DNA of 64,000 bases, taken from positions 1-64,000 of the forward strand of contig JAISWO010000017.1 in the NCBI GenBank assembly GCA_031271045.1, in the 5' to 3' direction. The notes under the pieces were generated by a model. It was not told where the DNA came from, made no database searches, and saw only the letters and a list, made by a program, of their open reading frames with translations. A program made the translations under genes and the position numbers. The stretch is from Tannerellaceae bacterium. GTDB taxonomy: Bacteria; Bacteroidota; Bacteroidia; Bacteroidales; Tannerellaceae. This document shows, piece after piece, positions 16,226 to 26,371 of the stretch. Numbering within the stretch: position 1 is the first letter of the stretch; every line of letters begins with the position of its first letter.

Positions 16226-18148
16226 ATGGATCTCTATCACGAGATATTAAAGAAATACTGGGGATATACAACATTCCGCCCGCTACAAGAAGATATTATC
16301 CACTCCATCGCAAACGGAAAGGATACGCTCGGACTCATGCCTACCGGAGGAGGAAAATCCATCACGTTCCAGGTCCCGGCCTTAGCAGTCGAAGGCATTT
16401 GCCTTGTCGTAACGCCACTCATCACCCTGATGTTAGACCAGGTAGGCAATCTGCGGAAGATCGGCATCAAAGCAACCGCCATTCATTCCGGTATGGGCCG
16501 GCAGGAAATCATTACGCAATTGGAAAACTGTATCTTCGGCGACTATAAATTCCTTTACGTATCTCCCGAACGATTGAGCATGGAGGTATTCCGCAGCAAA
16601 TTGCAAGCGATGCAGATCTCTTTTCTGGTCGTTGATGAATGTCACTGTATTTCGCAATGGGGCTACGACTTCCGCCCGGCTTACCTCTCCGTAGCCGAGA
16701 TTCGCGAACTCTTCCCCGACATTCCCATATTAGCGCTCACCGCAACAGCCACGCCGAAGGTAGTAGACGACATCCAGGACAAACTGCGCTTCAAAGAAAG
16801 AAACGTCTACCGGAAAAGTTTCTACCGGGAGAACCTTTCCTACGTTATCCGGAAAACAGACAATAAATATAACACCCTCACGGAAATCCTTCGCAAAGTC
16901 GAAGGAAGCGCTATCGTATACACTCGCAGCCGGAAAAAAACCCAGGACATTGTCTCTTTCCTCCGGCAATCCGGCATACCGTCCGATTTCTTCCATGCCG
17001 GCCTGAACCGTGAGGAAAAAGCGCTCCGGCTGAATCGTTGGAAAACGGGCGATTGTCGTGTGATCGTAGCGACTAACGCTTTTGGTATGGGAATTGACAA
17101 GTCCGATGTGCGTCTGGTCATCCATATGGATATGCCCAATTCGCTGGAAGAATACTTCCAGGAAGCCGGACGTGCCGGACGTGATGAAAAAAAAGCATAC
17201 GCCGTCGCCCTCTGTGGAAGCGAAGACAATACCAGGCTCAAGAAACAACTGACGGATGAATTTCCGGACAAAAACTTTATCCGCCGCGTATATGAAGCCT
17301 TGGGAAACTACCTCCAGGTTGCCGCCGGATATGGATTGGATACAGTTCACGACTTCTTAGTGTTCGACTTTTCCTCCACCTTCGGTTTCCCTGTCAGCCG
17401 GGTGCATAATGCACTGAAAATACTGGCCCTGTCCGGCTATATCGAATATACGGAGGAAGTAGATAATCCATCCCGTCTGCTTTTTACCATAACGCGCGAC
17501 GATCTGTATAAATACACCCGCCAGGATCAGCATACGGATGAGGTCATACAAAACGTTCTCCGTTTGTACACCGGCATCTTTGTCAAATACGCCCATATTG
17601 ACGAATCATTGCTGTCTACCCGTTCCGGCATTTCCCGGCAGGAGATATATGAGATCCTGACAAGACTTTCCAAATGCGGCATCGTTAGTTATATTCCCAA
17701 AAAGAAGGCGTCGTTTATTATCTACACCCGCCCAAGGGAGGAACAGAAACACCTCGTCATCCCCCGTTCGGTATACGAAGAAAGAAAGGAACGGTTTGAA
17801 ATGCGTATCCTGAGAGTCTTGGAGTACATAAACGAAGATCATCTGTGCCGCAGCAGAATGCTCCTGCACTATTTCGGCGAGAAAAAGAGCGCCAACTGCA
17901 AACGCTGCGACATCTGTCTGAAAAAGGATGACTCAGGGCTGAGTCATGCCGAGTTTAACGCTATAAAAAAAGCCTTGCTGGAAGTAGTAAGCGATACCCC
18001 TCGCATGGTCAACTCCATAGTCGAACATCTTCCCTTTCCTGTTGAAAGGAGCATCGTTGTCATCCGCTTTCTTGTCGAGCACGGCGAGTGTTTCATCCTG
18101 GAAGACGGCGTATATCTCCGTCTGAAAACTACAAACAGCGACCAATAA
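16226..18148 (+). CDS. recQ: RecQ-family DNA helicase (first of three)
   Basis: A 640-residue SF2 helicase. Walker A is MPTGGGKS near residue 40. The box II motif is DECHCISQWGYDFRP, so DECH instead of the usual DEAH. Motif VI is QEAGRAGRD. An RQC zinc site is present (HYFGEKKSANCKRCDIC). There is no HRDC domain at the C-terminus, unlike the other two RecQs in the window. Directly coupled to recJ, it probably unwinds ends for RecJ. Its last 20 bp overlap the convergent small gene. Confidence 0.94.
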   Translation: MDLYHEILKKYWGYTTFRPLQEDIIHSIANGKDTLGLMPTGGGKSITFQVPALAVEGICLVVTPLITLMLDQVGNLRKIGIKATAIHSGMGRQEIITQLENCIFGDYKFLYVSPERLSMEVFRSKLQAMQISFLVVDECHCISQWGYDFRPAYLSVAEIRELFPDIPILALTATATPKVVDDIQDKLRFKERNVYRKSFYRENLSYVIRKTDNKYNTLTEILRKVEGSAIVYTRSRKKTQDIVSFLRQSGIPSDFFHAGLNREEKALRLNRWKTGDCRVIVATNAFGMGIDKSDVRLVIHMDMPNSLEEYFQEAGRAGRDEKKAYAVALCGSEDNTRLKKQLTDEFPDKNFIRRVYEALGNYLQVAAGYGLDTVHDFLVFDFSSTFGFPVSRVHNALKILALSGYIEYTEEVDNPSRLLFTITRDDLYKYTRQDQHTDEVIQNVLRLYTGIFVKYAHIDESLLSTRSGISRQEIYEILTRLSKCGIVSYIPKKKASFIIYTRPREEQKHLVIPRSVYEERKERFEMRILRVLEYINEDHLCRSRMLLHYFGEKKSANCKRCDICLKKDDSGLSHAEFNAIKKALLEVVSDTPRMVNSIVEHLPFPVERSIVVIRFLVEHGECFILEDGVYLRLKTTNSDQ

Positions 18149-18416
18149 CTCCTTGGTGAATACGATAGAGGTGTATCATATCACCGGTTGATATGTTTTC
18201 CGTTATGCCGGATTGCCGGATTTGTTCCGTTGTAAGAGGGTGTGAAATTAATATTCCAAGCGGAGTAGGGAGCAGAAGACCGTCGTAAAACTCCGTAGCA
18301 AAGGTTTCCTCGCATAACGGATAAATGCCAAAAAAAGCGCCGTCGTCACTCAGTTCGATATAGTGCAGGCGGTATAGTTGTTTCCAAAAGATATGGTGTG
18401 AAGCTATTCTGCGCAT
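18129..18416 (-). CDS. Small conserved-context hypothetical protein
   Basis: A 95-residue protein with no recognised domain. It begins 9 bp after the DUF4296 lipoprotein gene and ends inside the 3' end of recQ (20-bp convergent overlap). The composition is that of a normal soluble protein, and the position at the end of the ileS-lspA operon argues that it is real. Confidence 0.6.
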   Translation of the reverse strand: MRRIASHHIFWKQLYRLHYIELSDDGAFFGIYPLCEETFATEFYDGLLLPTPLGILISHPLTTEQIRQSGITENISTGDMIHLYRIHQGVIGRCL

Positions 18417-18425
18417 GAAAGCAGA

Positions 18426-19217
18426 TTAGTTGACAGAGTCGGCAGCCTGTTTCAACAAGGTGGAGCCGTAGTTATATTTCACCAATCGCAGGCTGTCGAT
18501 ATATATCTTATAATAATGCGTTTCCGAGTTATCCATCCGGATATACCCGTAAATACGTCGCGTTCGCTTGGTTGCCGGAGTATTGAGCCTGATTTCCTGA
18601 TGTCCTTCGCGAGTTATTTTTTGGTTTATGACGAATGTTGTATCCGGCAGTTCCGCCGCTATCCGTATTTCCGGCGTATAGCGGATGTGCGGCGAGATTC
18701 CCCATACGTGCATACGTAAGACAAAGACACTTCCGGTCATGTATTCCTGTTCCGGCCTGACGTCGAATACGGTTCCATTGAACAAGGCTCCAGGGTAGAG
18801 TGTGAGATAATCGCGTCGCGGCCAGATATTGAAGGAGTCCTGATTGGCCGAAGGGGCAACATTGGCCTGAACGTCGCCCAACGCTCTTATCTGTTCGTTT
18901 ACGTCGTTCAGTGCCAAATCGAAAACAGTCATCAGCATATCCAAGTTCTTCCCATACCATACCAGTGAACTATCATAAATAGCCTGCGTAATATTATGTT
19001 TGCGGAATACGGCTTGATATAAAGCTCCTTTGCGGGCGCTGTCCGGATAGGCCAGATAGTTTGAACTGATCATGTTTTCTGCCAGTTGCATATCTATCAG
19101 GACTTCTTTCATCTTTTTTTCAGACAGAATACCTTTAGGTACTTTGCTGCACGAGACAAGCGTTGCTGCCGCCGCCAATAGGATGACAAAACTGTATTTA
19201 TACAGCTTTACTTGCAT
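18426..19217 (-). CDS. DUF4296 lipoprotein
   Basis: A 263-residue lipoprotein with the lipobox LVSC near residue 23. A DUF4296-like N-terminal region follows (GILSEKKMKEVLIDMQLAEN). The C-terminal half is more variable. The function is unknown, but the gene sits next to lspA, whose product processes lipoproteins like this one. The start overlaps the end of lspA by 20 bp. Confidence 0.85.
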   Translation of the reverse strand: MQVKLYKYSFVILLAAAATLVSCSKVPKGILSEKKMKEVLIDMQLAENMISSNYLAYPDSARKGALYQAVFRKHNITQAIYDSSLVWYGKNLDMLMTVFDLALNDVNEQIRALGDVQANVAPSANQDSFNIWPRRDYLTLYPGALFNGTVFDVRPEQEYMTGSVFVLRMHVWGISPHIRYTPEIRIAAELPDTTFVINQKITREGHQEIRLNTPATKRTRRIYGYIRMDNSETHYYKIYIDSLRLVKYNYGSTLLKQAADSVN

Positions 19218-19839
19218 TATTCTCTCCTTTTTCTTTGGAAAGGCTTTTCGATAACGTATGCCGATAGAAGATAAACAAAATAAATACGCCGACGCAGATA
19301 GCCGAATCGGCCAGGTTAAAGATGGGACGGAAAAAGATAAAATCCTGCCCTCCCCAGATGGGTATCCATTCCGGCAATACGGTATCTATAAGCGGGAAAT
19401 AGAACATATCTACCACTTTGCCATGCAACCAACCGGCATATCCTCCTCCTTCGGGCATAAGGGTTGCCACCTGTCCGGCACTGTGATCAAACAAAACGCC
19501 GTAAAAAACGGAATCAATAATGTTCCCCACTGCTCCGGTAAATATGAGCGCTATGCAGGCTATATAACGGAATGTATAGTTTTCTTTTATGATTTTATGC
19601 AGATAATAAGCTATGAAGACAACGGCAACGATACGAAACAACGTCAGATACAGCTTGCCGATGATTTCAATGCCAAAGGCCATACCCGGATTCTCAGTGA
19701 AGTAGATGTAGAACCAAGGGGTTATCTCAATGCTATCATGCAACTGCAGATGAGTTTTTATCCATATTTTCAATGCCTGATCAAGAAGAAGGAGCAGTAT
19801 AATAATGGATACTGCTCCCCAGCTCTTTACGGAGTTCAT
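19198..19839 (-). CDS. lspA: Lipoprotein signal peptidase II
   Basis: A 213-residue inner-membrane aspartyl protease with four hydrophobic segments. Family motifs are present: ENPGMAFG, GAVGNIIDSVFYGVLFDH (first catalytic Asp) and FNLADSAI (second catalytic Asp). It removes signal peptides from prolipoproteins. It is longer than the E. coli enzyme (164 residues), with an inserted stretch between the catalytic motifs, as in other Bacteroidetes. It starts directly after the dksA-like stop. Confidence 0.96.
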   Translation of the reverse strand: MNSVKSWGAVSIIILLLLLDQALKIWIKTHLQLHDSIEITPWFYIYFTENPGMAFGIEIIGKLYLTLFRIVAVVFIAYYLHKIIKENYTFRYIACIALIFTGAVGNIIDSVFYGVLFDHSAGQVATLMPEGGGYAGWLHGKVVDMFYFPLIDTVLPEWIPIWGGQDFIFFRPIFNLADSAICVGVFILFIFYRHTLSKSLSKEKGENNASKAV

Positions 19840-20220
19840 TTATTTGGCTCCTCCCTGTTTAGCTTCTATACTCAATGTGGCGTGAGGTACAGCGCGAAGC
19901 CTTTCTTTGGGGATGAGTTTTCCTGTTTCACGACAAACGCCATAGGTCTTGTTTTCGATACGGATCAAAGCGGCCTGCAAATTCTGTATAAACCTCATCT
20001 GGCGTTGAGCCAGACGACCTGCTTCTTCTTTAGACAAAGTAGCTGCGCCTTCTTCCAGTACTTTGAATGTGGGAGATGTATCGGACACATCATTACCATC
20101 CGAATTGGTGATTCCTGATCTTAGCAAATCATAATCTTTCTTTGCTATTTCCAGTTTTTCCAATATAATACTGCGGAACTCTTCGAGTTCGGCATCCGAA
20201 TATCTTGTTTTTTCTGCCAT
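19840..20220 (-). CDS. DksA/TraR-like protein lacking the zinc cysteines
   Basis: A 126-residue protein with the DksA/TraR layout: N-terminal coiled-coil (about residues 8-95), then the segment YGVCRETGKLIPKERLRAVP. A standard zinc finger would have four Cys. Here only one remains (in YGVC), the second position is Gly, and the CxxC partner after AVP is absent. It may still bind RNA polymerase through the coiled-coil. Abutting lspA and 44 bp after ileS, it is probably co-transcribed with both. Confidence 0.88.
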   Translation of the reverse strand: MAEKTRYSDAELEEFRSIILEKLEIAKKDYDLLRSGITNSDGNDVSDTSPTFKVLEEGAATLSKEEAGRLAQRQMRFIQNLQAALIRIENKTYGVCRETGKLIPKERLRAVPHATLSIEAKQGGAK

Positions 20221-20264
20221 AGTTCGTACTTTTTTTTATTTCACAAATATATTTCTTTTTTTAA

Positions 20265-23200
20265 TCACTCATACTTATTGATACGGATGGACACATTAAA
20301 TTCTTCAAAATCCAGTATGGTCGGTTCGCTCAGTATGTCTACCACTTTCAGTGAGGCGGCTAATACCTGATTCATAATGTATTCTTTATGCGCATGGATT
20401 GCTTCATCCATCTCATTCGACGACAGGATATGTATCTTGATTTTATCCGTGATATCGTAACCGTTGCTTTTCCGTAGATTTTGGATGCGATTGACCAGTT
20501 CACGCGCCAAGCCTTCTTTGCGGAGTTCGTCAGTCAAGGTAATATCCAAGGCGACGGTCAGTCTTCCTTCGTTTGCTACCAGCCAGCCCGGAATGTCTTC
20601 GGAGATAATTTCCACATCTGAAGGTTCAATGACGGCTTCCTGTCCTTCTATATGGAAGGTGTAACGACCGGTTGATTCAAAGGTCAGAATGTCTTCGTTG
20701 CTCATTCCCTGTATGGCCGCAGCCAATGATTTCATGATTTTGCCATATCGCGGGCCAAGCTTTTTGAAATCGGGTTTGACTTTCCGAACCAAGATACCGG
20801 CCGAGCTGTCGGCAAATTTCAGTTCTTTTACATTGACCTCACTCAAGATCAATCTTTTTACGGCTTCGATATTTTCTTCCTGACGGCTATCTGTTACCGG
20901 TATCAGGAGGGTTTGCAACGGTTGACGGACTTTGATATTGACTCTCCGGCGAAGGGCCAGCACCATCGAAGATACATCTTGCGCTATCTTCATCCGTTCT
21001 TCCAGCGCTTTGTCTATCCATTCTTCTTTGCATACGGGGAAGTCGTCCAAATGGACGGATTCAGCGTTTTCGCGTCCGGTAACGGTTGTTAAGTCACGAA
21101 ACAGACGGTCGGCATAGAAAGGAGCTATTGGAGCCATCAGCTTCGATACGGTTTCCAGACAGGCATATAAGGTTTGATAGGCTGATTGTTTATCAGCGGT
21201 CATTCCTCCTCCCCAGAAGCGGCGGCGGTTCAGGCGGACATACCAGTTGCTCAGGTTATCGTTCACAAATTCGGCAATGGCGCGTCCGGCGCGTGTCGGC
21301 TCGTAAGTTTCGTAATAGCTGTCGGTCTCTTTTATCAGGCTGTTCAGCAGGGAGAGTATCCAGCGGTCTATTTCCGGACGTTCATCCCAACGGATTTCCG
21401 GTTGTGAATAATCGAATCCATCGACATTGGCATACAGCGCGAAGAAAGAATATGTATTATATAATGTGCCGAAAAACTTACGTCGTACTTCTTCGAGCCC
21501 TTCCATATCGAATTTTATATTATCCCAGGGAGAGGCGTTGGTTATCATGTACCAGCGTAGCGGATCGGAGCCGTATTGGCGGATGGTTTCAAACGGGTCG
21601 ATGGCATTTCCCAACCGTTTTGACATCTTATTGCCGTTTTTATCCAGCACCAGTCCGTTGGATACAACTGTTTTGAACGCAACGCTGCCGGACACCATAC
21701 CGGCGATGGCGTGCAGGGTGAAGAACCAGCCACGTGTCTGGTCGACTCCTTCGGCTATGAAATCGGCAGGATAGACTTCCCGTTTGTCGAAGGCTTCTTT
21801 GTTTTCAAACGGATAATGTATCTGAGCATAAGGCATGGCACCGGAATCGAACCATACATCGATCAGGTCAGTTTCCCGCTTCATCGGTTTGCCTTTTTCC
21901 GACACTAAAATAATGTCGTCAATATAGGGGCGATGGAGGTCTATCTTTGCATAATTTTCTTTCGTATAGACGCCCGGTTGGAAGGTTTTAAAGGGATTGG
22001 TTTCCATCAAGCCGGCTTTCACGGATTTTTCCGTTTCGCGGAAAAGTTCTTCAACGGAACCTATACACAATTCTTCGTCTCCGTCTTCGGTGCGCCAGAT
22101 GGGCAGGGGGGTACCCCAGTAGCGGCTGCGGCTCAGGTTCCAGTCTTGCAGGTTCTCCAGCCATTTGCCGAAGCGACCGACGCCGGTGCTTTGCGGTTTC
22201 CAGTTGATGGTGTTATTGAGTTCGATCAAGCGTTCCCGATAGGCTGTGGTGCGGATAAACCAGCTATCGAGCGGATAATACAACACAGGTTTGTCTGTAC
22301 GCCAGCAATGGGGATAGCTGTGTACGTGTTTTTCGATGCGGAAAGCCCGGTTTTGTACTTTCAGCATCATGCAGATGCTTATATCTAATGTCTCGTCATT
22401 TGCTGCCGTCAGGTTGGTGTCGTATTCGTTCTTTACGTACCGTCCGGAGAAGGGGTCGTAGTCGGTTGGGTTCATTTTTTCCTGCACAAAGGAGGGGTCG
22501 AGGTCTTCGAGCAGGAAGAATTTTCCTGTCAGGTCTACCATTGGGCGTCGGTTGCCGTCTTTGTCGGTCAGCAATATGGGAGGGACACCGTTGGCTTTGG
22601 CTACGCGGTCGTCGTCGGCTCCGAAGGTGGGGGCTATATGTACGATGCCCGTACCTTCTTCTGTGGTGACGAAATCGCCGGTTATGACTCTGAAGGCATT
22701 TTCTCCGGGATTGACCCAGGGGATGAGTTGTTCGTATTGTATCCCGGCCAGTTCGGATCCGCTCCATTCGGCGACGATTTGCCAGGGGAGTAGCTTATTG
22801 CCTTGTTGGTAATCGGCCAGGGGGAGGTCTTGCGCTTTCGGGTTGAAGTAAGCAGACAGGAGGTCTTTGGCCAGTATGACGGTGATGGGTATAGCGGTAT
22901 AGGGGTTATACGTTTGCACGGCGGCGTAACGGATGGAGGGGCCTACGCAGAGGGCTGTGTTGGAGGGCAGCGTCCAGGGCGTGGTGGTCCAGGCGAGGAA
23001 GAAGGCGTCACCATGGTTTGACATTTCGGGCTTGGGTGTAAGGATTTTGAACTGGGCGGTGCAAGTGGTATCCTTCACGTCGCGGTATGTGCCGGGCTGG
23101 TTGAGTTCGTGTGTGCTCAAACCTGTTCCGGCGGCCGGGGAGTAGGGTTGGATGGTATAGCCTTTGTATAGGAGTCCTTTCTTGTATAAGTTTTTGAGCA

Positions 23201-23690
23201 GGAACCAGAGTGTTTCGATGTAGGCGTTATCATAGGTGACATAGGGATTGTCCATATCGACCCAGTAACCCATCAGGTCGGTCAGTTCTTCCCATTCTTT
23301 GGTATATTTCATCACGGCTTTGCGGCAGGCGGCGTTATAGTCGGCTACGGTGATTTTTTTGCCTATATCTTCTTTGTTAATGCCCAGGTCTTTTTCTACG
23401 CCCAGTTCGACGGGCAGTCCGTGTGTATCCCATCCGGCTTTACGTTTGACTTGGTAGCCTTTCATGGTTTTGTAGCGACAGAAAATGTCTTTTATTGCAC
23501 GGGCTATGACGTGGTGGATGCCCGGCATTCCGTTGGCAGATGGGGGGCCTTCGTAGAAGACAAAGGAAGGTTTTCCTTCGCGTATGGCAAGGCTTTTGCG
23601 AAAGAGGTCTTCGTCCCGCCATTTCTTCAACATCTCCAGGTTGATGTCTGACAGATCAAACTTAGTATACTCAGTAAATCTATTAATCAT
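20265..23690 (-). CDS. ileS: Isoleucyl-tRNA synthetase
   Basis: A 1141-residue class I synthetase. The HIGH-type signature near residues 56-60 is PGIHH, so the first His of HxGH is replaced by Gly. The second signature is KMSKR. The central editing domain includes the expected TTPWTLPSN motif. The length and absence of an obvious C-terminal zinc finger point to the longer, eukaryotic-like IleS type found in Bacteroidetes. It charges tRNA-Ile and heads the operon to dksA-like, lspA and DUF4296. Confidence 0.97.
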   Translation of the reverse strand: MINRFTEYTKFDLSDINLEMLKKWRDEDLFRKSLAIREGKPSFVFYEGPPSANGMPGIHHVIARAIKDIFCRYKTMKGYQVKRKAGWDTHGLPVELGVEKDLGINKEDIGKKITVADYNAACRKAVMKYTKEWEELTDLMGYWVDMDNPYVTYDNAYIETLWFLLKNLYKKGLLYKGYTIQPYSPAAGTGLSTHELNQPGTYRDVKDTTCTAQFKILTPKPEMSNHGDAFFLAWTTTPWTLPSNTALCVGPSIRYAAVQTYNPYTAIPITVILAKDLLSAYFNPKAQDLPLADYQQGNKLLPWQIVAEWSGSELAGIQYEQLIPWVNPGENAFRVITGDFVTTEEGTGIVHIAPTFGADDDRVAKANGVPPILLTDKDGNRRPMVDLTGKFFLLEDLDPSFVQEKMNPTDYDPFSGRYVKNEYDTNLTAANDETLDISICMMLKVQNRAFRIEKHVHSYPHCWRTDKPVLYYPLDSWFIRTTAYRERLIELNNTINWKPQSTGVGRFGKWLENLQDWNLSRSRYWGTPLPIWRTEDGDEELCIGSVEELFRETEKSVKAGLMETNPFKTFQPGVYTKENYAKIDLHRPYIDDIILVSEKGKPMKRETDLIDVWFDSGAMPYAQIHYPFENKEAFDKREVYPADFIAEGVDQTRGWFFTLHAIAGMVSGSVAFKTVVSNGLVLDKNGNKMSKRLGNAIDPFETIRQYGSDPLRWYMITNASPWDNIKFDMEGLEEVRRKFFGTLYNTYSFFALYANVDGFDYSQPEIRWDERPEIDRWILSLLNSLIKETDSYYETYEPTRAGRAIAEFVNDNLSNWYVRLNRRRFWGGGMTADKQSAYQTLYACLETVSKLMAPIAPFYADRLFRDLTTVTGRENAESVHLDDFPVCKEEWIDKALEERMKIAQDVSSMVLALRRRVNIKVRQPLQTLLIPVTDSRQEENIEAVKRLILSEVNVKELKFADSSAGILVRKVKPDFKKLGPRYGKIMKSLAAAIQGMSNEDILTFESTGRYTFHIEGQEAVIEPSDVEIISEDIPGWLVANEGRLTVALDITLTDELRKEGLARELVNRIQNLRKSNGYDITDKIKIHILSSNEMDEAIHAHKEYIMNQVLAASLKVVDILSEPTILDFEEFNVSIRINKYE

Positions 23691-23724
23691 AACAACTTCT
23701 ATCTATATTCGGAAAAAACCGCTG

Positions 23725-23732
23725 CAAAGGTA
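23725..23732 (-). promoter_or_regulatory. ileS operon -7 box
   Basis: TACCTTTG on the minus strand, about 35 nt upstream of the ileS ATG. Confidence 0.6.
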
Positions 23733-23851
23733 GATTTTTTATTTCAAATAATAAAGATACATCCGACTCTAACGGGGCAGAACGCTACAATGATTTTTTT
23801 GTTTTTTTTGATTCTTTTGATGGTAGACTGTATCGGATAGAAAGTTTCTCA

Positions 23852-23935
23852 GGAGATCCCGGAATCGTCCAAATGGCTTCGGAAATCTTCCATGGGGATC
23901 CCGGAATTACTGCTCCAAATACAGATGCCTCAGAT
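23852..23935. repeat. Possible decayed tandem repeat before aconitase
   Basis: GGAGATCCCGGAAT at 23852 recurs as GGGGATCCCGGAAT at 23894, exactly 42 bp later. A weaker GGAAATCTTCC lies between them. The 21/42-bp spacing recalls the intact arrays elsewhere in the window. The rest of the 400-bp gap 23691-24097 is non-coding, G-rich toward the right, with a weak -7-like TACATTCG at about 24073. Confidence 0.35.
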
Positions 23936-24097
23936 GGGAGTCTAATGGAGGGAAGGGGAGGGATAGAAGAAGGTTGATAAGACGTTGATTGGATGGAGGA
24001 AGGCGTTTCGATTATAAAGGGGCCTTATTGGGTTATCGAAAAAATTGAAGCGACGGTATAGAACCATTTCTTACATTCGCCTGTTATATAATTAATA

Positions 24098-26362
24098 ATG
24101 ATATGCGATATGGATATACTTAAAATGTTTTACCCCACACTGGCCAACCGGGTGCGCGAGGCACGCAACGGCATTGGCCGCCCCTTGACATTGGCCGAAA
24201 AGATCCTCTATGCACACCTTTCCGATCCCCTACCCTCCCAGGCGTACAGACGCGGAGAGGATTATGCCGGCTTCCGGCCCGACAGAGTCGCCATGCAGGA
24301 TGCGACGGCGCAGATGGCGCTCCTGCAATTTATGAACGCCGGTCGCACGCAGACGGCCGTACCTGCGACGGTGCACTGCGATCACCTCATCCTCGCCGAC
24401 CGGGGCGCCGCGCCCGACTTGGAAGCCGCCATTAGCACCAACCGCGAGGTGTACGACTTCCTCCGGACAGTCGCAGGCCGCTACGGTATCGGCTTCTGGA
24501 AGCCCGGAGCCGGCATCATCCACCAGGTTGTGCTCGAGAACTACGCCTTTCCCGGAGGGATGATCGTCGGTACCGATTCACATACGCCAAACGCCGGAGG
24601 GCTTGGTATGATCGCCATCGGAGCCGGTGGAGCGGATGCCGTAGACGTCATGAGCGGCATGGCGTGGGAACTGAAAATGCCCCGGCTGATCGGCGTACGC
24701 CTCACCGGAAGCCTCACCGGATGGACGTCGCCCAAGGATGTTATCCTCCACCTCTGCGGCATCCTCACCGTCAAGGGCGCCACCAACGCCATCATCGAAT
24801 ACTTCGGCCCGGGCGCCGCCACGATCCCCGCCACCGGCAAAGCCACTATCTGTAATATGGGAGCCGAGGTGGGAGCTACCACGTCGATCTTCCCCTTCGA
24901 CGCCGAAATGGAAGCTTACCTGCGGGCCACCGGACGCAGCGAGACGGCTACTTTGGCCCGCAGCGTGGCCGACGACTGTCTCTGCGCCGACGCAGAAGCG
25001 CTCCGGGAGCCGGAACGTTATTACGACCGCGTGATCGACATCAACCTATCGACGCTTGAGCCTTACGTCAACGGCCCCTTCACGCCCGACGCCGCCACGC
25101 CCCTCTCCGCCCTGGCCGACAAAGTACGCACTGCCGGCTATCCGCAGCGCGTGGAAGTCGCCCTGATCGGTTCGTGCACTAATTCATCGTACCAAGATCT
25201 GAGCCGAGCCGCCTCCATCGCCCGGCAGGCGATCGACCGGGGAATCGAAGTGGTTGCGCCGCTGATCGTCAATCCCGGCTCGGAACAGATCCGCTTCACC
25301 GCCGCGCGCGACGGACTCTTAGCCGATTTCGAAAAGATCGGCGCCACCGTCATGGCCAACGCCTGCGGGCCTTGCATCGGCCAGTGGAAACGACAGACCA
25401 CCGCCTCCGAACGGACGAACAGCATCGTGACGTCCTTCAACCGCAACTTCGCCAAGCGAGCCGACGGCAATCCGAACACCCACGCCTTCGTCGCCTCGCC
25501 CGAACTGACAACGGCCTTCGCCATTGCCGGCGATCTTTGCTTCAATCCCCTGACCGACACGCTCGTCACCGCCGACGGACGCCGCATCCGCCTGGACGAA
25601 CCCCAAGGCACCGACTTCCCACCGCAAGGCTTCGCCGTAGAAGACAACGGGTACATAGCCCCTGACGGAAAGCCGGCGCCGGTACGGGTCGACCCCGCCT
25701 CGGAACGTCTCCAGCTCCTCGAACCTTTCCCCGCGCCCGGCCCGGCAGAAGAAGAGCTCGCCAACCTGCACCTGCTCATTAAGGTGAAAGGCAAATGCAC
25801 CACCGACCACATCTCGATGGCAGGCCCCTGGCTTCGCTACCGCGGACACTTGGAAAACATCTCCGCCAACCTCCTCATGGGAGCTGTCAATGCGTTCAAC
25901 GGTCAGACGAACGCCGTTCTCAACCGCCTGAGCGGGCGCTACGAGGCCGTCTCCGCCGTTGCCCGGCAATACAAACAAAACGGACTCTCCTCCATCGTCA
26001 TTGCTGAGGAGAACTACGGCGAAGGATCCTCCCGCGAACATGCCGCCATGGAACCCCGCTTCCTCGGCGTGAAAGTCATCCTGGCCAAAAGCTTCGCCCG
26101 CATCCACGAGACGAACCTCAAGAAACAAGGTATCCTGGCCCTCGCCTTTGCTGACAAAGACGATTACGACCGGATACGCGAAACCGACACCTTCGCCATC
26201 ACCGGCCCCCTCCAGCCCGGCCAGCCGCTCGATGCCGAACTCCGCCATGCCGACGGGAGCACCGAACGTTTCGCCGTCACGCATACCTATAACCTCCTGC
26301 AAATCGCCTGGTATAAGGCCGGCAGCGCCCTGAATTATTTAAAGAACAACCCAACGAAATAA
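24098..26362 (+). CDS. acnA: Aconitate hydratase
   Basis: A 754-residue aconitase interconverting citrate and isocitrate. The 4Fe-4S ligands are seen in GSCTNSSYQ (first Cys) and [11 protein letters not shown] (second and third). Active-site segments DSHTPNAGG and [14 protein letters not shown] are present. First of a three-gene operon with icd (9-bp gap) and gltA, giving the oxidative route to 2-oxoglutarate. The length and layout match mitochondrial-type aconitases. An ATG four codons downstream (24110) is an alternative start. Coding sequence is GC-rich compared with the clp/ppi region. Confidence 0.96.
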   Translation: MICDMDILKMFYPTLANRVREARNGIGRPLTLAEKILYAHLSDPLPSQAYRRGEDYAGFRPDRVAMQDATAQMALLQFMNAGRTQTAVPATVHCDHLILADRGAAPDLEAAISTNREVYDFLRTVAGRYGIGFWKPGAGIIHQVVLENYAFPGGMIVGTDSHTPNAGGLGMIAIGAGGADAVDVMSGMAWELKMPRLIGVRLTGSLTGWTSPKDVILHLCGILTVKGATNAIIEYFGPGAATIPATGKATICNMGAEVGATTSIFPFDAEMEAYLRATGRSETATLARSVADDCLCADAEALREPERYYDRVIDINLSTLEPYVNGPFTPDAATPLSALADKVRTAGYPQRVEVALIGSCTNSSYQDLSRAASIARQAIDRGIEVVAPLIVNPGSEQIRFTAARDGLLADFEKIGATVMANACGPCIGQWKRQTTASERTNSIVTSFNRNFAKRADGNPNTHAFVASPELTTAFAIAGDLCFNPLTDTLVTADGRRIRLDEPQGTDFPPQGFAVEDNGYIAPDGKPAPVRVDPASERLQLLEPFPAPGPAEEELANLHLLIKVKGKCTTDHISMAGPWLRYRGHLENISANLLMGAVNAFNGQTNAVLNRLSGRYEAVSAVARQYKQNGLSSIVIAEENYGEGSSREHAAMEPRFLGVKVILAKSFARIHETNLKKQGILALAFADKDDYDRIRETDTFAITGPLQPGQPLDAELRHADGSTERFAVTHTYNLLQIAWYKAGSALNYLKNNPTK

Positions 26363-26371
26363 AGAACAACC

